Source: Jingyaoa shaoxingensis
GTDB taxonomy: Bacteria > Bacillota > Clostridia > Lachnospirales > Lachnospiraceae
Reading direction: 5' to 3'
Length of the DNA: 64,000 nucleotides
Assembly: GCF_014385005.1 (NCBI RefSeq)
Contig: NZ_JACRSZ010000007.1
Location: forward strand, 127,452-191,451
Under the pieces are notes generated by a model. It saw only the letters and a list, made by a program, of their open reading frames with translations, had not been told where the DNA came from and did no database searches. This document shows, in pieces, positions 8,516 through 16,102 of this stretch (positions are counted from its first letter, which is position 1; the number at the start of each line of letters is the position of its first letter). The translations under genes and the position numbers were made by a program.

Positions 8516-9166
8516 ATGGAAAAGAGATCATCAGGGAATAAGATAAGAATAATACTACTGATGATTTTATGTGCAACAGTTGTATCTGTTCTGATCATAA
8601 GATGGGGAGAGATGCCGCGATATAAAGGAGATCTCACCGTTGAACAGGCAACGGCGAATTTTAATGATTATAACCGGTACTATAAAAAATATCCGAACAT
8701 AGAACTTTTGTCAGATGGCACATTTCAGAAAAAAAACGGTTATAAGAAGAAGGCGGGTACTGAAGACGATTATGTATTTCAGGATGACAGTAGCTGGCCT
8801 GAGATTCATTGGATAACAGAAGGAAACATGGTAACCGGCGCTGAGGTGCATATACAGAACGAAGCAGAGCCGGGGGCAGAGTGTCCTGCGTATTCCGATG
8901 TACTATATCTGGTGACAAAAGCACTGGCTGAAAAAGACGCAGGCTGGATACGGGAAAAGGAATATCAGGCACTGTTAAAGGAATTCAAAACAAAAAACTC
9001 AGGATATGAGTACCGTTCCTTTAAACATGAATGGAGTTCAGGAGAAGCAGAATGCATCCGTAAGGTAGAAAATGGATCTTACAATACCTGGCACGATGCA
9101 GTAATCGGAAGTGCAGAGACAGGAAAGATGACTCTGGATGTGACATATTCCATTCATCTGAAATAA
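8516..9166 (+). CDS. Membrane-anchored exported protein of unknown function
   Basis: This unrecognised protein of 216 residues has one N-terminal membrane helix (about 12-29, IILLMILCATVVSVLIIRW). An extracytoplasmic region follows with no recognisable catalytic motif; it is rich in Tyr, Lys and Glu. GGAGG lies 9 bases before the ATG. It is the third consecutive exported gene next to the BlaI/BlaR1-like pair, which suggests a regulated envelope-related locus. Confidence 0.7.
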   Translation: MEKRSSGNKIRIILLMILCATVVSVLIIRWGEMPRYKGDLTVEQATANFNDYNRYYKKYPNIELLSDGTFQKKNGYKKKAGTEDDYVFQDDSSWPEIHWITEGNMVTGAEVHIQNEAEPGAECPAYSDVLYLVTKALAEKDAGWIREKEYQALLKEFKTKNSGYEYRSFKHEWSSGEAECIRKVENGSYNTWHDAVIGSAETGKMTLDVTYSIHLK

Positions 9167-9263
9167 TGGACTTGAGCTGTTTGGCAGAGGTTGCAAAAAG
9201 TCTGAAATAATGTTACAACTATATACATGTGATATTTTACAGAGGACAGGAGGAACACCGATT

Positions 9264-10184
9264 ATGCCAATACGTATCCCGGATGCACTTCCGGCTCATG
9301 ATATATTAGAGTCAGAAAATATATTTGTTATGACAGAGTACCGTGCCATGCATCAGAATATCAGACCGTTGAATCTGCTGATTCTGAATCTGATGCCGAC
9401 CAAGATTGTGACAGAGACACAGCTTCTTCGTATGCTGTCTAATACTCCGCTGCAGATTCAGGTAGAATTCCTGCAGACAGCAAGTTATAGATCCACCCAC
9501 ACAGATGCCAATCATCTGAAGCAGTTTTACCATACCTTTGACCAGATCAAGGATCGCCGTTATGATGGTATGATCATTACAGGAGCACCGCTGGACTATG
9601 TGCCGTGTGAAGAGACTCTTTACTGGGATGAGGTCTGCAAGATCATGGAATGGACCAAGACTCATGTACATTGCACCTTCCATCTTTGCTGGGGAGCTTA
9701 TGCAGGTCTTTACTATCATTATGGAATCGAGAAGCTGGATATGCCAAAGAAACTGTTTGGTATCTATTCTCATGAGATTCGCAAAGAGACATCCCCGTTG
9801 TTCCGTGGATTCAATGACCATTTCCTGGCACCACATTCCAGAGCGACAGATGTACGTCTTTCTGATGTAGAAGCCATTCCGAATCTGGAAGTGATGGCAG
9901 TGACAGAGACAGGCAGCCTTGCCATTGCCAAAACCACAGACAGCCGTCAGTTCTTCGTAACCTGCCATGCAGAGTACGACAGAGAAACGTTGGCACTGGA
10001 ATATGAGCGTGACATGAAGAAGGGACTGACCAGTGTGGATCTGCCGGTCAACTATTATCCGGATGATGATCCGACCAAGATCCCATCCATGACATGGAGA
10101 GCAACCGGTCAGCTTCTGTATTCCAACTGGCTGAACTTCTATGTATACCAGAGCACACCATATGATCTGAAAGAAATTAAATAA
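9264..10184 (+). CDS. metAA: Homoserine O-acyltransferase (MetA family), methionine biosynthesis
   Basis: The enzyme acylates the hydroxyl of L-homoserine, the first committed step to methionine, in the cytoplasm. The protein is 306 residues, standard for the family, beginning MPIRIPDALPA. The start is ATG 9264 with AGGAGG ten bases upstream; an in-frame ATG at 9210 would add 18 atypical residues. The catalytic Cys142 (HLCWGAYAG), His235 and Glu237 (FVTCHAEYD) fall exactly at family numbering. Residue 111, where Glu goes with acetyl-CoA and Gly with succinyl-CoA, is Asp here (TGAPLDYV). The acyl donor is most likely acetyl-CoA, as in most Firmicutes, but this is inferred. No S-box riboswitch was recognised upstream. 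Confidence 0.95.
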   Translation: MPIRIPDALPAHDILESENIFVMTEYRAMHQNIRPLNLLILNLMPTKIVTETQLLRMLSNTPLQIQVEFLQTASYRSTHTDANHLKQFYHTFDQIKDRRYDGMIITGAPLDYVPCEETLYWDEVCKIMEWTKTHVHCTFHLCWGAYAGLYYHYGIEKLDMPKKLFGIYSHEIRKETSPLFRGFNDHFLAPHSRATDVRLSDVEAIPNLEVMAVTETGSLAIAKTTDSRQFFVTCHAEYDRETLALEYERDMKKGLTSVDLPVNYYPDDDPTKIPSMTWRATGQLLYSNWLNFYVYQSTPYDLKEIK

Positions 10185-10202
10185 AATACAGATGTACGAA
10201 AG

Positions 10203-10240
10203 AAAAAGCTGGATTTCACAGATGTGGAGTCTGGCTTTTT
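10203..10240 (+). terminator. metAA terminator
   Basis: AAAAAGCTGGA (10203-10213) pairs with TCTGGCTTTTT (10230-10240), 11 bp with two wobble pairs, ending in five T. Confidence 0.8.
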
Positions 10241-10300
10241 GCGCATAAATATCTCCTTATGTACATATAATAATAATAAAAACGTACGTTATGTACAATG

Positions 10301-10329
10301 TTGACATAGTGTGCAGAATGTGATATTCT
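10301..10329 (+). promoter_or_regulatory. Promoter/operator of the toxin-antitoxin operon
   Basis: TTGACA (10301-10306), 17 bases, then TATTCT (10324-10329). Just upstream, 10272-10297 is rich in GTAC-centred palindromes (ACGTACGT, then ATGTAC), a plausible autoregulatory site. Transcription from this -10 would begin near 10336, which decides the antitoxin start (see that entry). Confidence 0.7.
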
Positions 10330-10354
10330 GGAGGTGGAAAAGGAGATGATAGAT

Positions 10355-10780
10355 ATGCTGGCAACAAGTGCAACTGAAGTACGAAAAGAGTGGAGCAGTG
10401 TTCTTGACAGTGTAGTGCGTGACAAACCCCAGTTTATTAAAAGAACACGAGATAAAATGTGGCTGTCCAATTTGGATATTATGAATGATATATTGGAAGC
10501 TTACAAGTTTACGGCAGATAAATATATAGAAGATGATGGAACTGTGACATTGTCTCTGAATGAGATAGATTTGATTGAAAATGCAGATACAGAAGCAAAT
10601 GCAAGAATGGCACTTGCTAATGCAATTATGGAATACGCAGAAGAATATTATAATAATTTTTCTTATTACAATACTGCGCCGAACAGGAAAAAGCATGTTC
10701 CGTATATCTTTAAGGCTTTAATCATGGATGATATTGCAAAGATTGGAGAGAGTATTGAATGCCGCGATGGAAAGAACTAA
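10355..10780 (+). CDS. Phd/YefM-like antitoxin (type II toxin-antitoxin)
   Basis: This protein is 141 residues. The N-terminal ~50 residues (ATSATEVRKEWSSVLDSVVR, DKPQFIKRTRDKMWLSNL) resemble Phd/YefM DNA-binding antitoxins. The remaining ~90 residues, acidic then Tyr/Asn-rich, have no recognised match and probably neutralise the partner. I chose ATG 10355, preceded by AAGGAG at 9-base spacing. The earlier ATG (10346) would rely on GGAGGT at 10330-10335, which lies before the predicted transcript start. The toxin gene overlaps the 3' end by 22 bases. Confidence 0.7.
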   Translation: MLATSATEVRKEWSSVLDSVVRDKPQFIKRTRDKMWLSNLDIMNDILEAYKFTADKYIEDDGTVTLSLNEIDLIENADTEANARMALANAIMEYAEEYYNNFSYYNTAPNRKKHVPYIFKALIMDDIAKIGESIECRDGKN

Positions 10781-10977
10781 AGCGATTTTGTGAAAAAGAT
10801 GGCTGGGAATTATACAAAGATACGGATCATTATTTCTATCGAAAAAGGATGGATGATGGACAAGTAAAAATGACAAAAGTATCAAAGGGATCAGGCAAAA
10901 TACATACAAGAATGTGGCAACAGATATTAAAAAAACAGTTACAGGTTACACAGGAATATTTTAACAAGTTCATATAG
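10759..10977 (+). CDS. HicA-like toxin (small basic RNA-binding fold)
   Basis: This 72-residue basic protein has the HicA-type pattern: an N-terminal helix, GWELYKDTDHYFYRKR (Gly-Trp, then a single His in the position of the catalytic HicA His) and a second strand-helix unit ending ILKKQLQVTQEYF. HicA toxins are double-stranded-RNA-binding-fold ribonucleases that cleave mRNA. It starts inside the antitoxin gene, with GGAGAG 8 bases upstream, so translation is coupled. Pairing a HicA-like toxin with a Phd-like rather than HicB antitoxin is unusual. The family assignment is moderate because the protein is short. Confidence 0.62.
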   Translation: MPRWKELKRFCEKDGWELYKDTDHYFYRKRMDDGQVKMTKVSKGSGKIHTRMWQQILKKQLQVTQEYFNKFI

Positions 10978-10980
10978 AGA

Positions 10981-11017
10981 AAAACTCCCAAAATCCATTG
11001 CGATGCGGGAGTTTTTT
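10981..11017 (+). terminator. Toxin-antitoxin operon terminator
   Basis: AAAACTCCC (10981-10989) pairs with GGGAGTTTT (11007-11015), followed by T to 11017. Confidence 0.88.
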
Positions 11018-11066
11018 GTATATACTGAATCACAGAAAATGAAGGAAGAGAGGCAGGAAGCCGATT

Positions 11067-11582
11067 ATGAATGAAGAAACAAGAATCCGCCATGCCAGAC
11101 CGGAGGAACTGGCAGAGATCATGGAGATCTATGGTGCTGCCAGGGCTTTCATGGCGGCAAATGGCAATGCAGAGCAATGGAGTGACGGATACCCTCAGAA
11201 GGAAGTGCTTCAGGAGGATCTGAAGAAAGAACGTCTGTATGTATACGAAGAAGATGGGGAGATCGGGGCAGCATTTGTATTTTTTATTGGAGAAGAACCG
11301 GATTATGAAACATCTGTCAGTGGAGCATGGACAAGTCCAAAGCCATATGGAGTCCTGCACCGGATCGCAGTTGTAAAATATGGAAAAGGAATTGCTTCCA
11401 AGTGTTTACAGTGGTGCTATGAACAATGTCATTGTATGCGTGGAGACACCGGACAGAAAAACAGAAGCATGCAGCGTCTGTTTGAGAAAAATGGATTTAC
11501 CCAGTGTGCCATGATTCATCCATGGTATGGAGAAATGCTGGGATATGAGAAATATGAAAAGAAGGAGAGTACAACATGTTAA
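11067..11582 (+). CDS. GNAT family N-acetyltransferase
   Basis: This 171-residue protein has a GNAT fold, transferring an acetyl group from acetyl-CoA to an amine; the substrate is unknown. It has the RHARPEELAEIMEIYGAAR start, a beta-4 strand around GVLHRIAVVKYGKGIASKC (the acetyl-CoA pyrophosphate-binding region with VVKYGKGIASK), then QRLFEKNGFTQC and a final Tyr-rich stretch. It resembles the clostridial group that carries an N-terminal helix ending FMAANGNAEQW. The last 7 bases overlap the next small gene, indicating coupling. Confidence 0.88.
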   Translation: MNEETRIRHARPEELAEIMEIYGAARAFMAANGNAEQWSDGYPQKEVLQEDLKKERLYVYEEDGEIGAAFVFFIGEEPDYETSVSGAWTSPKPYGVLHRIAVVKYGKGIASKCLQWCYEQCHCMRGDTGQKNRSMQRLFEKNGFTQCAMIHPWYGEMLGYEKYEKKESTTC

Positions 11583-11746
11583 CCTGTGATTACATTGTGG
11601 AAATGATTGACGGAGATTATGCTCATTTGAGAAGAGTAGACGAAGAAAACGGAGAATTAAAACTGGTTGCAAGAGCACTGCTTCCGGCTGAGATTATGGA
11701 AGGCAGCAGACTGCATTATGAAATGCTGGAGTATACTCTTGTGTAA
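11576..11746 (+). CDS. Small conserved-looking protein, 56 aa, coupled to the acetyltransferase gene
   Basis: This short protein begins MLTCDYIVEMIDGDYAHLRR and ends MLEYTLV. It is acidic, without cysteine pairs or membrane segments. The D-x-I-x-x-x-x-G-D-Y-A-x-L pattern recalls small beta-barrel proteins of the DUF3006 type, but I am not sure. The ATG overlaps the end of the acetyltransferase gene and is served by AAGGAG at 11562-11567. The tight overlap and good ribosome site argue that it is a real gene. Confidence 0.6.
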   Translation: MLTCDYIVEMIDGDYAHLRRVDEENGELKLVARALLPAEIMEGSRLHYEMLEYTLV

Positions 11747-11788
11747 AAAAATATGTGGGCATGTGGATGATGTGGGTGATGCAAAGTA

Positions 11789-11988
11789 ATGGCACCAGCC
11801 GGATTGTTTCGTGCGTTGCACTCTCACAATCCGGACGGATATTCGGATATCGTGGGAATACTTCCCACTTTTATCCTCATATCCTTGCGAGTCATGAATC
11901 CAAGCTGTTACATGCATGCAAGCATGCGTAACAGTTTGGATTATGACTCTGGTGCCATAAAAAGGTGGCGGTCAGTTATCTGACCGCC
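11789..11988. repeat. Multi-hairpin palindromic intergenic element
   Basis: A 10-bp outer stem, ATGGCACCAG (11789-11798) with CTGGTGCCAT (11949-11958), encloses three nested hairpins. The first is CCGGATTGT (11799-11807) with ACAATCCGG (11826-11834), capped by GTGC/GCAC. The second is GGATAT (11845-11850) with ATATCC (11879-11884), holding GTGGGAA/TTCCCAC. The third is a ~22-bp stem, arms 11889-11911 and 11928-11949, with one bulge and one wobble. A fourth hairpin, GGCGGTCAG/CTGACCGCC, follows at 11967-11988. No poly-T follows. The layout fits a dispersed palindromic repeat/MITE or a structured RNA; I cannot distinguish these. Confidence 0.75.
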
Positions 11989-12272
11989 GGAGAGAGAAAT
12001 TATGAATGTATGTAAACTTCCAGGTTTATGATAAAGTTAAAAACAAAGGGATCATAAAACCTCAGGTATTTGTCCTGCTATGGAAGATCATTTTTAGTCG
12101 GAGCCGTCACAACACATGCTAGCTTTGTACCGCAACGGCTTCATTTGATGTTTTCAGTATAAAAAAAAGTTGTGTCTAAAGTTTGTTTGAATTCGAAAAT
12201 AAATCTTAACAAAAAAGAAAAGAATTGGAAAAAGCTGTATCGAAAAAGATACATATTTTCCTGATCGTCAAA
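11989..12272. other. Intergenic stretch with no recognised feature
   Basis: This AT-rich sequence lies between the palindromic element and the nifJ promoter. No credible gene was seen. A weak AGCCGT/ACGGCT inverted repeat (around 12102-12142) lacks a poly-T tract. Confidence 0.5.
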
Positions 12273-12301
12273 TAGACAAAACACGAAAAATGTGCTAATA
12301 T
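12273..12301 (+). promoter_or_regulatory. nifJ promoter
   Basis: TAGACA (12273-12278), 17 bases, TAATAT (12296-12301), giving a leader of about 115 bases before the nifJ start. Confidence 0.7.
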
Positions 12302-12305
12302 AAAC

Positions 12306-12377
12306 CCATATGAGGAATTTTAGGAATTGCTCTCCAAAGATAGGACCTGAAGTTCCGCACATATGATACTCATATGG
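12306..12377 (+). promoter_or_regulatory. Structured 5' leader of nifJ (possible regulatory RNA)
   Basis: CCATATGAG (12306-12314) pairs perfectly with CTCATATGG (12369-12377). Inside, GGAATT (12323-12328) can pair with AGTTCC (12351-12356, one wobble), and TCC/GGA can pair further in. The leader has a closed multi-stem shape just upstream of a highly expressed gene. It matches no riboswitch class I can name; it may simply stabilise the mRNA. Confidence 0.4.
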
Positions 12378-12422
12378 TAAAATGATCCCAACCGGATCAA
12401 TAAAATAAGGAGGAACAAACCA

Positions 12423-15400
12423 ATGGCAAGAAAAATGAAAACCATGGATGGTAACCATGCAGCAGCTCATGCTTCTTATGCATACAGCGATGTAGCGGCT
12501 ATCTTCCCTATCACACCTTCATCCGTTATGGCAGAAGCCACAGATGAATGGGCAACCCAAGGTAGAAAGAACATTTTCGGACAGGAAGTTCAGGTTACAG
12601 AAATGCAGTCTGAAGCAGGTGCAGCAGGTGCTGTACACGGATCTCTGTCAGCAGGTGCCCTGACAACTACTTATACAGCTTCACAGGGTCTGCTTCTTAT
12701 GATCCCTAACCTTTACAAGATCGCTGGTGAACAGCTTCCGGGTGTATTCAACGTATCCGCTCGTGCACTTGCAAGCCACGCACTTTCTATCTTCGGAGAT
12801 CACTCCGACGTATATGCCTGTCGTCAGACTGGTGCAGCTATGCTGTGCGAATCTTCCGTACAGGAAGTTATGGACTTAACACCGGTTGCACACTGTGCAG
12901 CAATCAAAGGACGTATTCCATTCATCAACTTCTTCGATGGATTCCGTACATCTCACGAGATCCAGAAGATCGAGACATGGGATTACGAAGATCTGAAAGA
13001 TATGGTAGATATGGATGCAGTTGAAGCATTCAGAAACCATGCTCTGAATCCAAATCATCCATGCCAGAGAGGTTCAGCTCAGAACCCGGATATCTTCTTC
13101 CAGGCAAGAGAAGCATGTAACCCATACTACGATGCAATGCCTGCAATCGTACAGGAATACATGGACAAAGTAAACGCTAAGATCGGAACAAACTACAAGC
13201 TGTTCAACTACTACGGAGCTGAAGATGCTGAGAACGTCATCATCGCTATGGGTTCTGTATGTGATACTATCGAAGAGACAATTGACTACTTAATGACTAA
13301 GGGAGAAAAAGTCGGTGTTGTTAAAGTTCGTCTTTACAGACCATTCTCTGCAGAAGCACTGGTAGCAGCTATCCCTGAGACAGTAAAACGTATCTCTGTT
13401 CTTGACAGAACAAAAGAGCCAGGTGCTATGGGCGAACCTCTGTACCTTGATGTTGTTGCAGCTCTGAAAGGAACAAAATTCGAATCTACTCCAGTATTTA
13501 CAGGACGTTACGGACTTGGTTCCAAAGATACAACACCGGCTCAGATCGTAGCTGTATACGAAAACACAACAAAAGAAAAATTCACAATCGGTATCAACGA
13601 TGATGTTACAAATCTGTCTCTGGAACTGGGTGCTCCACTGGTTACTACACCAGAAGGAACTATCAACTGCAAGTTCTGGGGTCTGGGAGCTGACGGTACT
13701 GTAGGTGCTAACAAGAACTCCATCAAGATCATCGGTGATAACACAGATATGTACGCTCAGGCTTACTTTGATTATGATTCAAAGAAATCCGGTGGTGTTA
13801 CAATGTCTCACCTGCGTTTCGGTAAGACACCAATCAAATCCACATACCTGATTCACCGTGCAAACTTTGTGGCTTGCCACAATCCATCTTATGTACGTAA
13901 GTACAACATGGTACAGGAGCTGGTTGACGGTGGTACATTCCTTCTGAACTGCCCATGGGATATGGAAGGTATCGAACATCATCTGCCAGGACAGGTTAAG
14001 AGCTACATCGCTAACCACAACATTAAGTTCTACGTAATCGATGGTATCAAGATCGGTAAAGAAATCGGACTTGGACAGCGTATCAACACTGTACTTCAGT
14101 CTGCATTCTTCAAACTGGCTAACATCATTCCGGAAGAACAGGCAATTGACCTTATGAAAGCTGCTGCAAAAGCAACATACGGACGTAAGGGTGACGCTAT
14201 CGTTCAGATGAACTACGATGCAATCGATGCCGGTGCAAAACAGGTTGTTGAAATCCAGGTTCCAGAAAGCTGGAAAGACGCAGCAGAAGAAGACATCATT
14301 GCAAAAGCAGCTACAGAAGGAAAGAAAGAAGTTCTTGACTTCGTTAACAATATCCAGCATGCAGTAAGTGCTCAGGAAGGTAACAGCCTGCCAGTATCTG
14401 CATTCAAGGATTATGTAGATGGTTCTACACCATCCGGTACAGCCGCATACGAAAAACGTGGTATCGCAGTAGATATCCCAGTATGGAATCAGGAAAATTG
14501 TATCCAGTGTAACAGATGTGCATATGTCTGCCCACACGCAGTTATCCGTCCGGTAGCTATGACAGAAGCAGAAGTTGCTGCAGCTCCAGAAGGAATGAAG
14601 ACACTTCCAATGACTGGTATGGCTGATTACAAGTTCGCTATCGTTACATCCGCACTTGACTGTACAGGATGTGGCTCCTGTGTAAATGTCTGCCCAGGTA
14701 AGAAAGGCAACAAAGCCCTTACAATGGCTAACATGGAAGCAAACGAAGGAGAACAGAAATACTTCGATTACGCTGTAACTCTTCCAGTCAAAGAAGATGT
14801 TGTTGCTAAATTCAAAGAAAATACAGTAAAAGGTTCTCAGTTCAAACAGCCACTGCTTGAGTTCTCAGGTGCTTGTGCTGGTTGTGGTGAAACACCTTAT
14901 GCAAAACTGATCACACAGCTGTTCGGTGACAGAATGTATGTTGCTAACGCAACAGGATGCTCCTCTATCTGGGGTAACTCTTCACCATCTACACCTTACA
15001 CTGTAAACGCTAAGGGACAGGGTCCTGCATGGTCCAACTCTCTGTTCGAAGACAATGCTGAGTTCGGTTACGGTATGTTACTTGCTCAGAAAGCACTTCG
15101 TGACGGTCTGAAGACTAAAGTAGAAGCTCTGATCGCTGATACAGACAAAGAAGACATTAAGGCTGCCGGTCAGGAATGGCTGGATACATTCGCAGTTGGT
15201 GCTACCAACGGTGCTGCTACAGATAAGCTGATTGCTGCTCTGGAAGCTTGCGGATGTGAAAAAGCTCAGGATATCCTGAAGAGCAAAGACTTCCTTGCTA
15301 AGAAATCCCAGTGGATCTTCGGTGGTGACGGATGGGCATACGATATCGGATTCGGTGGAGTTGACCACGTACTGGCAAGCGGACAGGATATCAACGTAAT

Positions 15401-15959
15401 GGTATTCGATACAGAAGTTTACTCTAATACAGGTGGACAGGCTTCCAAGTCTACACAGCCAGGTGCTATCGCACAGTTCGCTGCTGCAGGTAAAGAAGTA
15501 AAGAAGAAAGATATGGCTTCCATCGCTATGTCTTACGGATATGTATATGTAGCTCAGATCGCTATGGGTGCTGATTACAACCAGTGCGTAAAAGCAATTG
15601 CAGAAGCTGAAGCTTATCCGGGACCATCACTGATTATTGCATACGCTCCATGTATCAACCATGGTATCAAGAAAGGTATGAGCAAAGCTCAGACAGAAGA
15701 AGAACTTGCAGTTAAGACAGGTTACTGGCATCTGTTCCGCTTCAACCCAGAAGCAGAGAACAAGTTCAGCCTGGATTCCAAGGCTCCTGATTACACAGGA
15801 TATGATGAATTCCTGAACGGAGAAGTTCGTTACAATTCTCTGAAACGTGCTAATCCAGACAGAGCTGCAAAACTCTTCGCTAAGAACCAGAAGTGCAACG
15901 AAGAAAGATATGAATATCTGAACAAACTGATTGCACTTCACGGAGCAAAAGCAGAGTAA
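12423..15959 (+). CDS. nifJ: Pyruvate:ferredoxin (flavodoxin) oxidoreductase
   Basis: This cytoplasmic enzyme oxidatively decarboxylates pyruvate to acetyl-CoA and CO2 and reduces ferredoxin; it is the central step of clostridial fermentation. The single chain of 1178 residues has the full fused architecture. The N-terminal pyruvate-binding domain contains AIFPITPSSVMAE. Two 4Fe-4S motifs lie near residues 693-704 (CIQCNRCAYVCP) and 747-757 (CTGCGSCVNVCP). The CAGCGE cluster ligand region is near 817, and the TPP-binding block GDGWAYDIGFGGVDH near 972, followed by YSNTGGQ. The start is supported by AGGAGG ten bases upstream. Codon use is strongly biased (GGT, AAC, ATC, CGT), typical of a very highly expressed gene. 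It stands alone with its own promoter and terminator. Confidence 0.98.
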   Translation: MARKMKTMDGNHAAAHASYAYSDVAAIFPITPSSVMAEATDEWATQGRKNIFGQEVQVTEMQSEAGAAGAVHGSLSAGALTTTYTASQGLLLMIPNLYKIAGEQLPGVFNVSARALASHALSIFGDHSDVYACRQTGAAMLCESSVQEVMDLTPVAHCAAIKGRIPFINFFDGFRTSHEIQKIETWDYEDLKDMVDMDAVEAFRNHALNPNHPCQRGSAQNPDIFFQAREACNPYYDAMPAIVQEYMDKVNAKIGTNYKLFNYYGAEDAENVIIAMGSVCDTIEETIDYLMTKGEKVGVVKVRLYRPFSAEALVAAIPETVKRISVLDRTKEPGAMGEPLYLDVVAALKGTKFESTPVFTGRYGLGSKDTTPAQIVAVYENTTKEKFTIGINDDVTNLSLELGAPLVTTPEGTINCKFWGLGADGTVGANKNSIKIIGDNTDMYAQAYFDYDSKKSGGVTMSHLRFGKTPIKSTYLIHRANFVACHNPSYVRKYNMVQELVDGGTFLLNCPWDMEGIEHHLPGQVKSYIANHNIKFYVIDGIKIGKEIGLGQRINTVLQSAFFKLANIIPEEQAIDLMKAAAKATYGRKGDAIVQMNYDAIDAGAKQVVEIQVPESWKDAAEEDIIAKAATEGKKEVLDFVNNIQHAVSAQEGNSLPVSAFKDYVDGSTPSGTAAYEKRGIAVDIPVWNQENCIQCNRCAYVCPHAVIRPVAMTEAEVAAAPEGMKTLPMTGMADYKFAIVTSALDCTGCGSCVNVCPGKKGNKALTMANMEANEGEQKYFDYAVTLPVKEDVVAKFKENTVKGSQFKQPLLEFSGACAGCGETPYAKLITQLFGDRMYVANATGCSSIWGNSSPSTPYTVNAKGQGPAWSNSLFEDNAEFGYGMLLAQKALRDGLKTKVEALIADTDKEDIKAAGQEWLDTFAVGATNGAATDKLIAALEACGCEKAQDILKSKDFLAKKSQWIFGGDGWAYDIGFGGVDHVLASGQDINVMVFDTEVYSNTGGQASKSTQPGAIAQFAAAGKEVKKKDMASIAMSYGYVYVAQIAMGADYNQCVKAIAEAEAYPGPSLIIAYAPCINHGIKKGMSKAQTEEELAVKTGYWHLFRFNPEAENKFSLDSKAPDYTGYDEFLNGEVRYNSLKRANPDRAAKLFAKNQKCNEERYEYLNKLIALHGAKAE

Positions 15960-15983
15960 TTAAGCATAAAAGCTATATAAGAC

Positions 15984-16014
15984 GGGCATCACCATTATGG
16001 TGGTGCCTGTTTTG
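15984..16014 (+). terminator. nifJ terminator
   Basis: GGGCATCACC (15984-15993) pairs with GGTGGTGCCT (15999-16008, one wobble), followed by GTTTTG. Confidence 0.85.
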
Positions 16015-16102
16015 TCGTCTGTGGCGTTGACACTGCTTCAGGAAATATTTATAATAGACTGCAAGGGCTTTTAGCCTACAGTTTAAGATCGGAGGCACAG
16101 GC

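Noticed and set aside
9167..9263. SAM riboswitch in front of metAA
   Set aside because: The 97-base gap lacks the conserved S-box stems and any terminator before the start.
11789..11983. 64-codon reading frame across the palindromic element
   Set aside because: It is wholly made of the inverted-repeat arms and lacks a ribosome site; it is most likely a translation of the repeat, not a gene.
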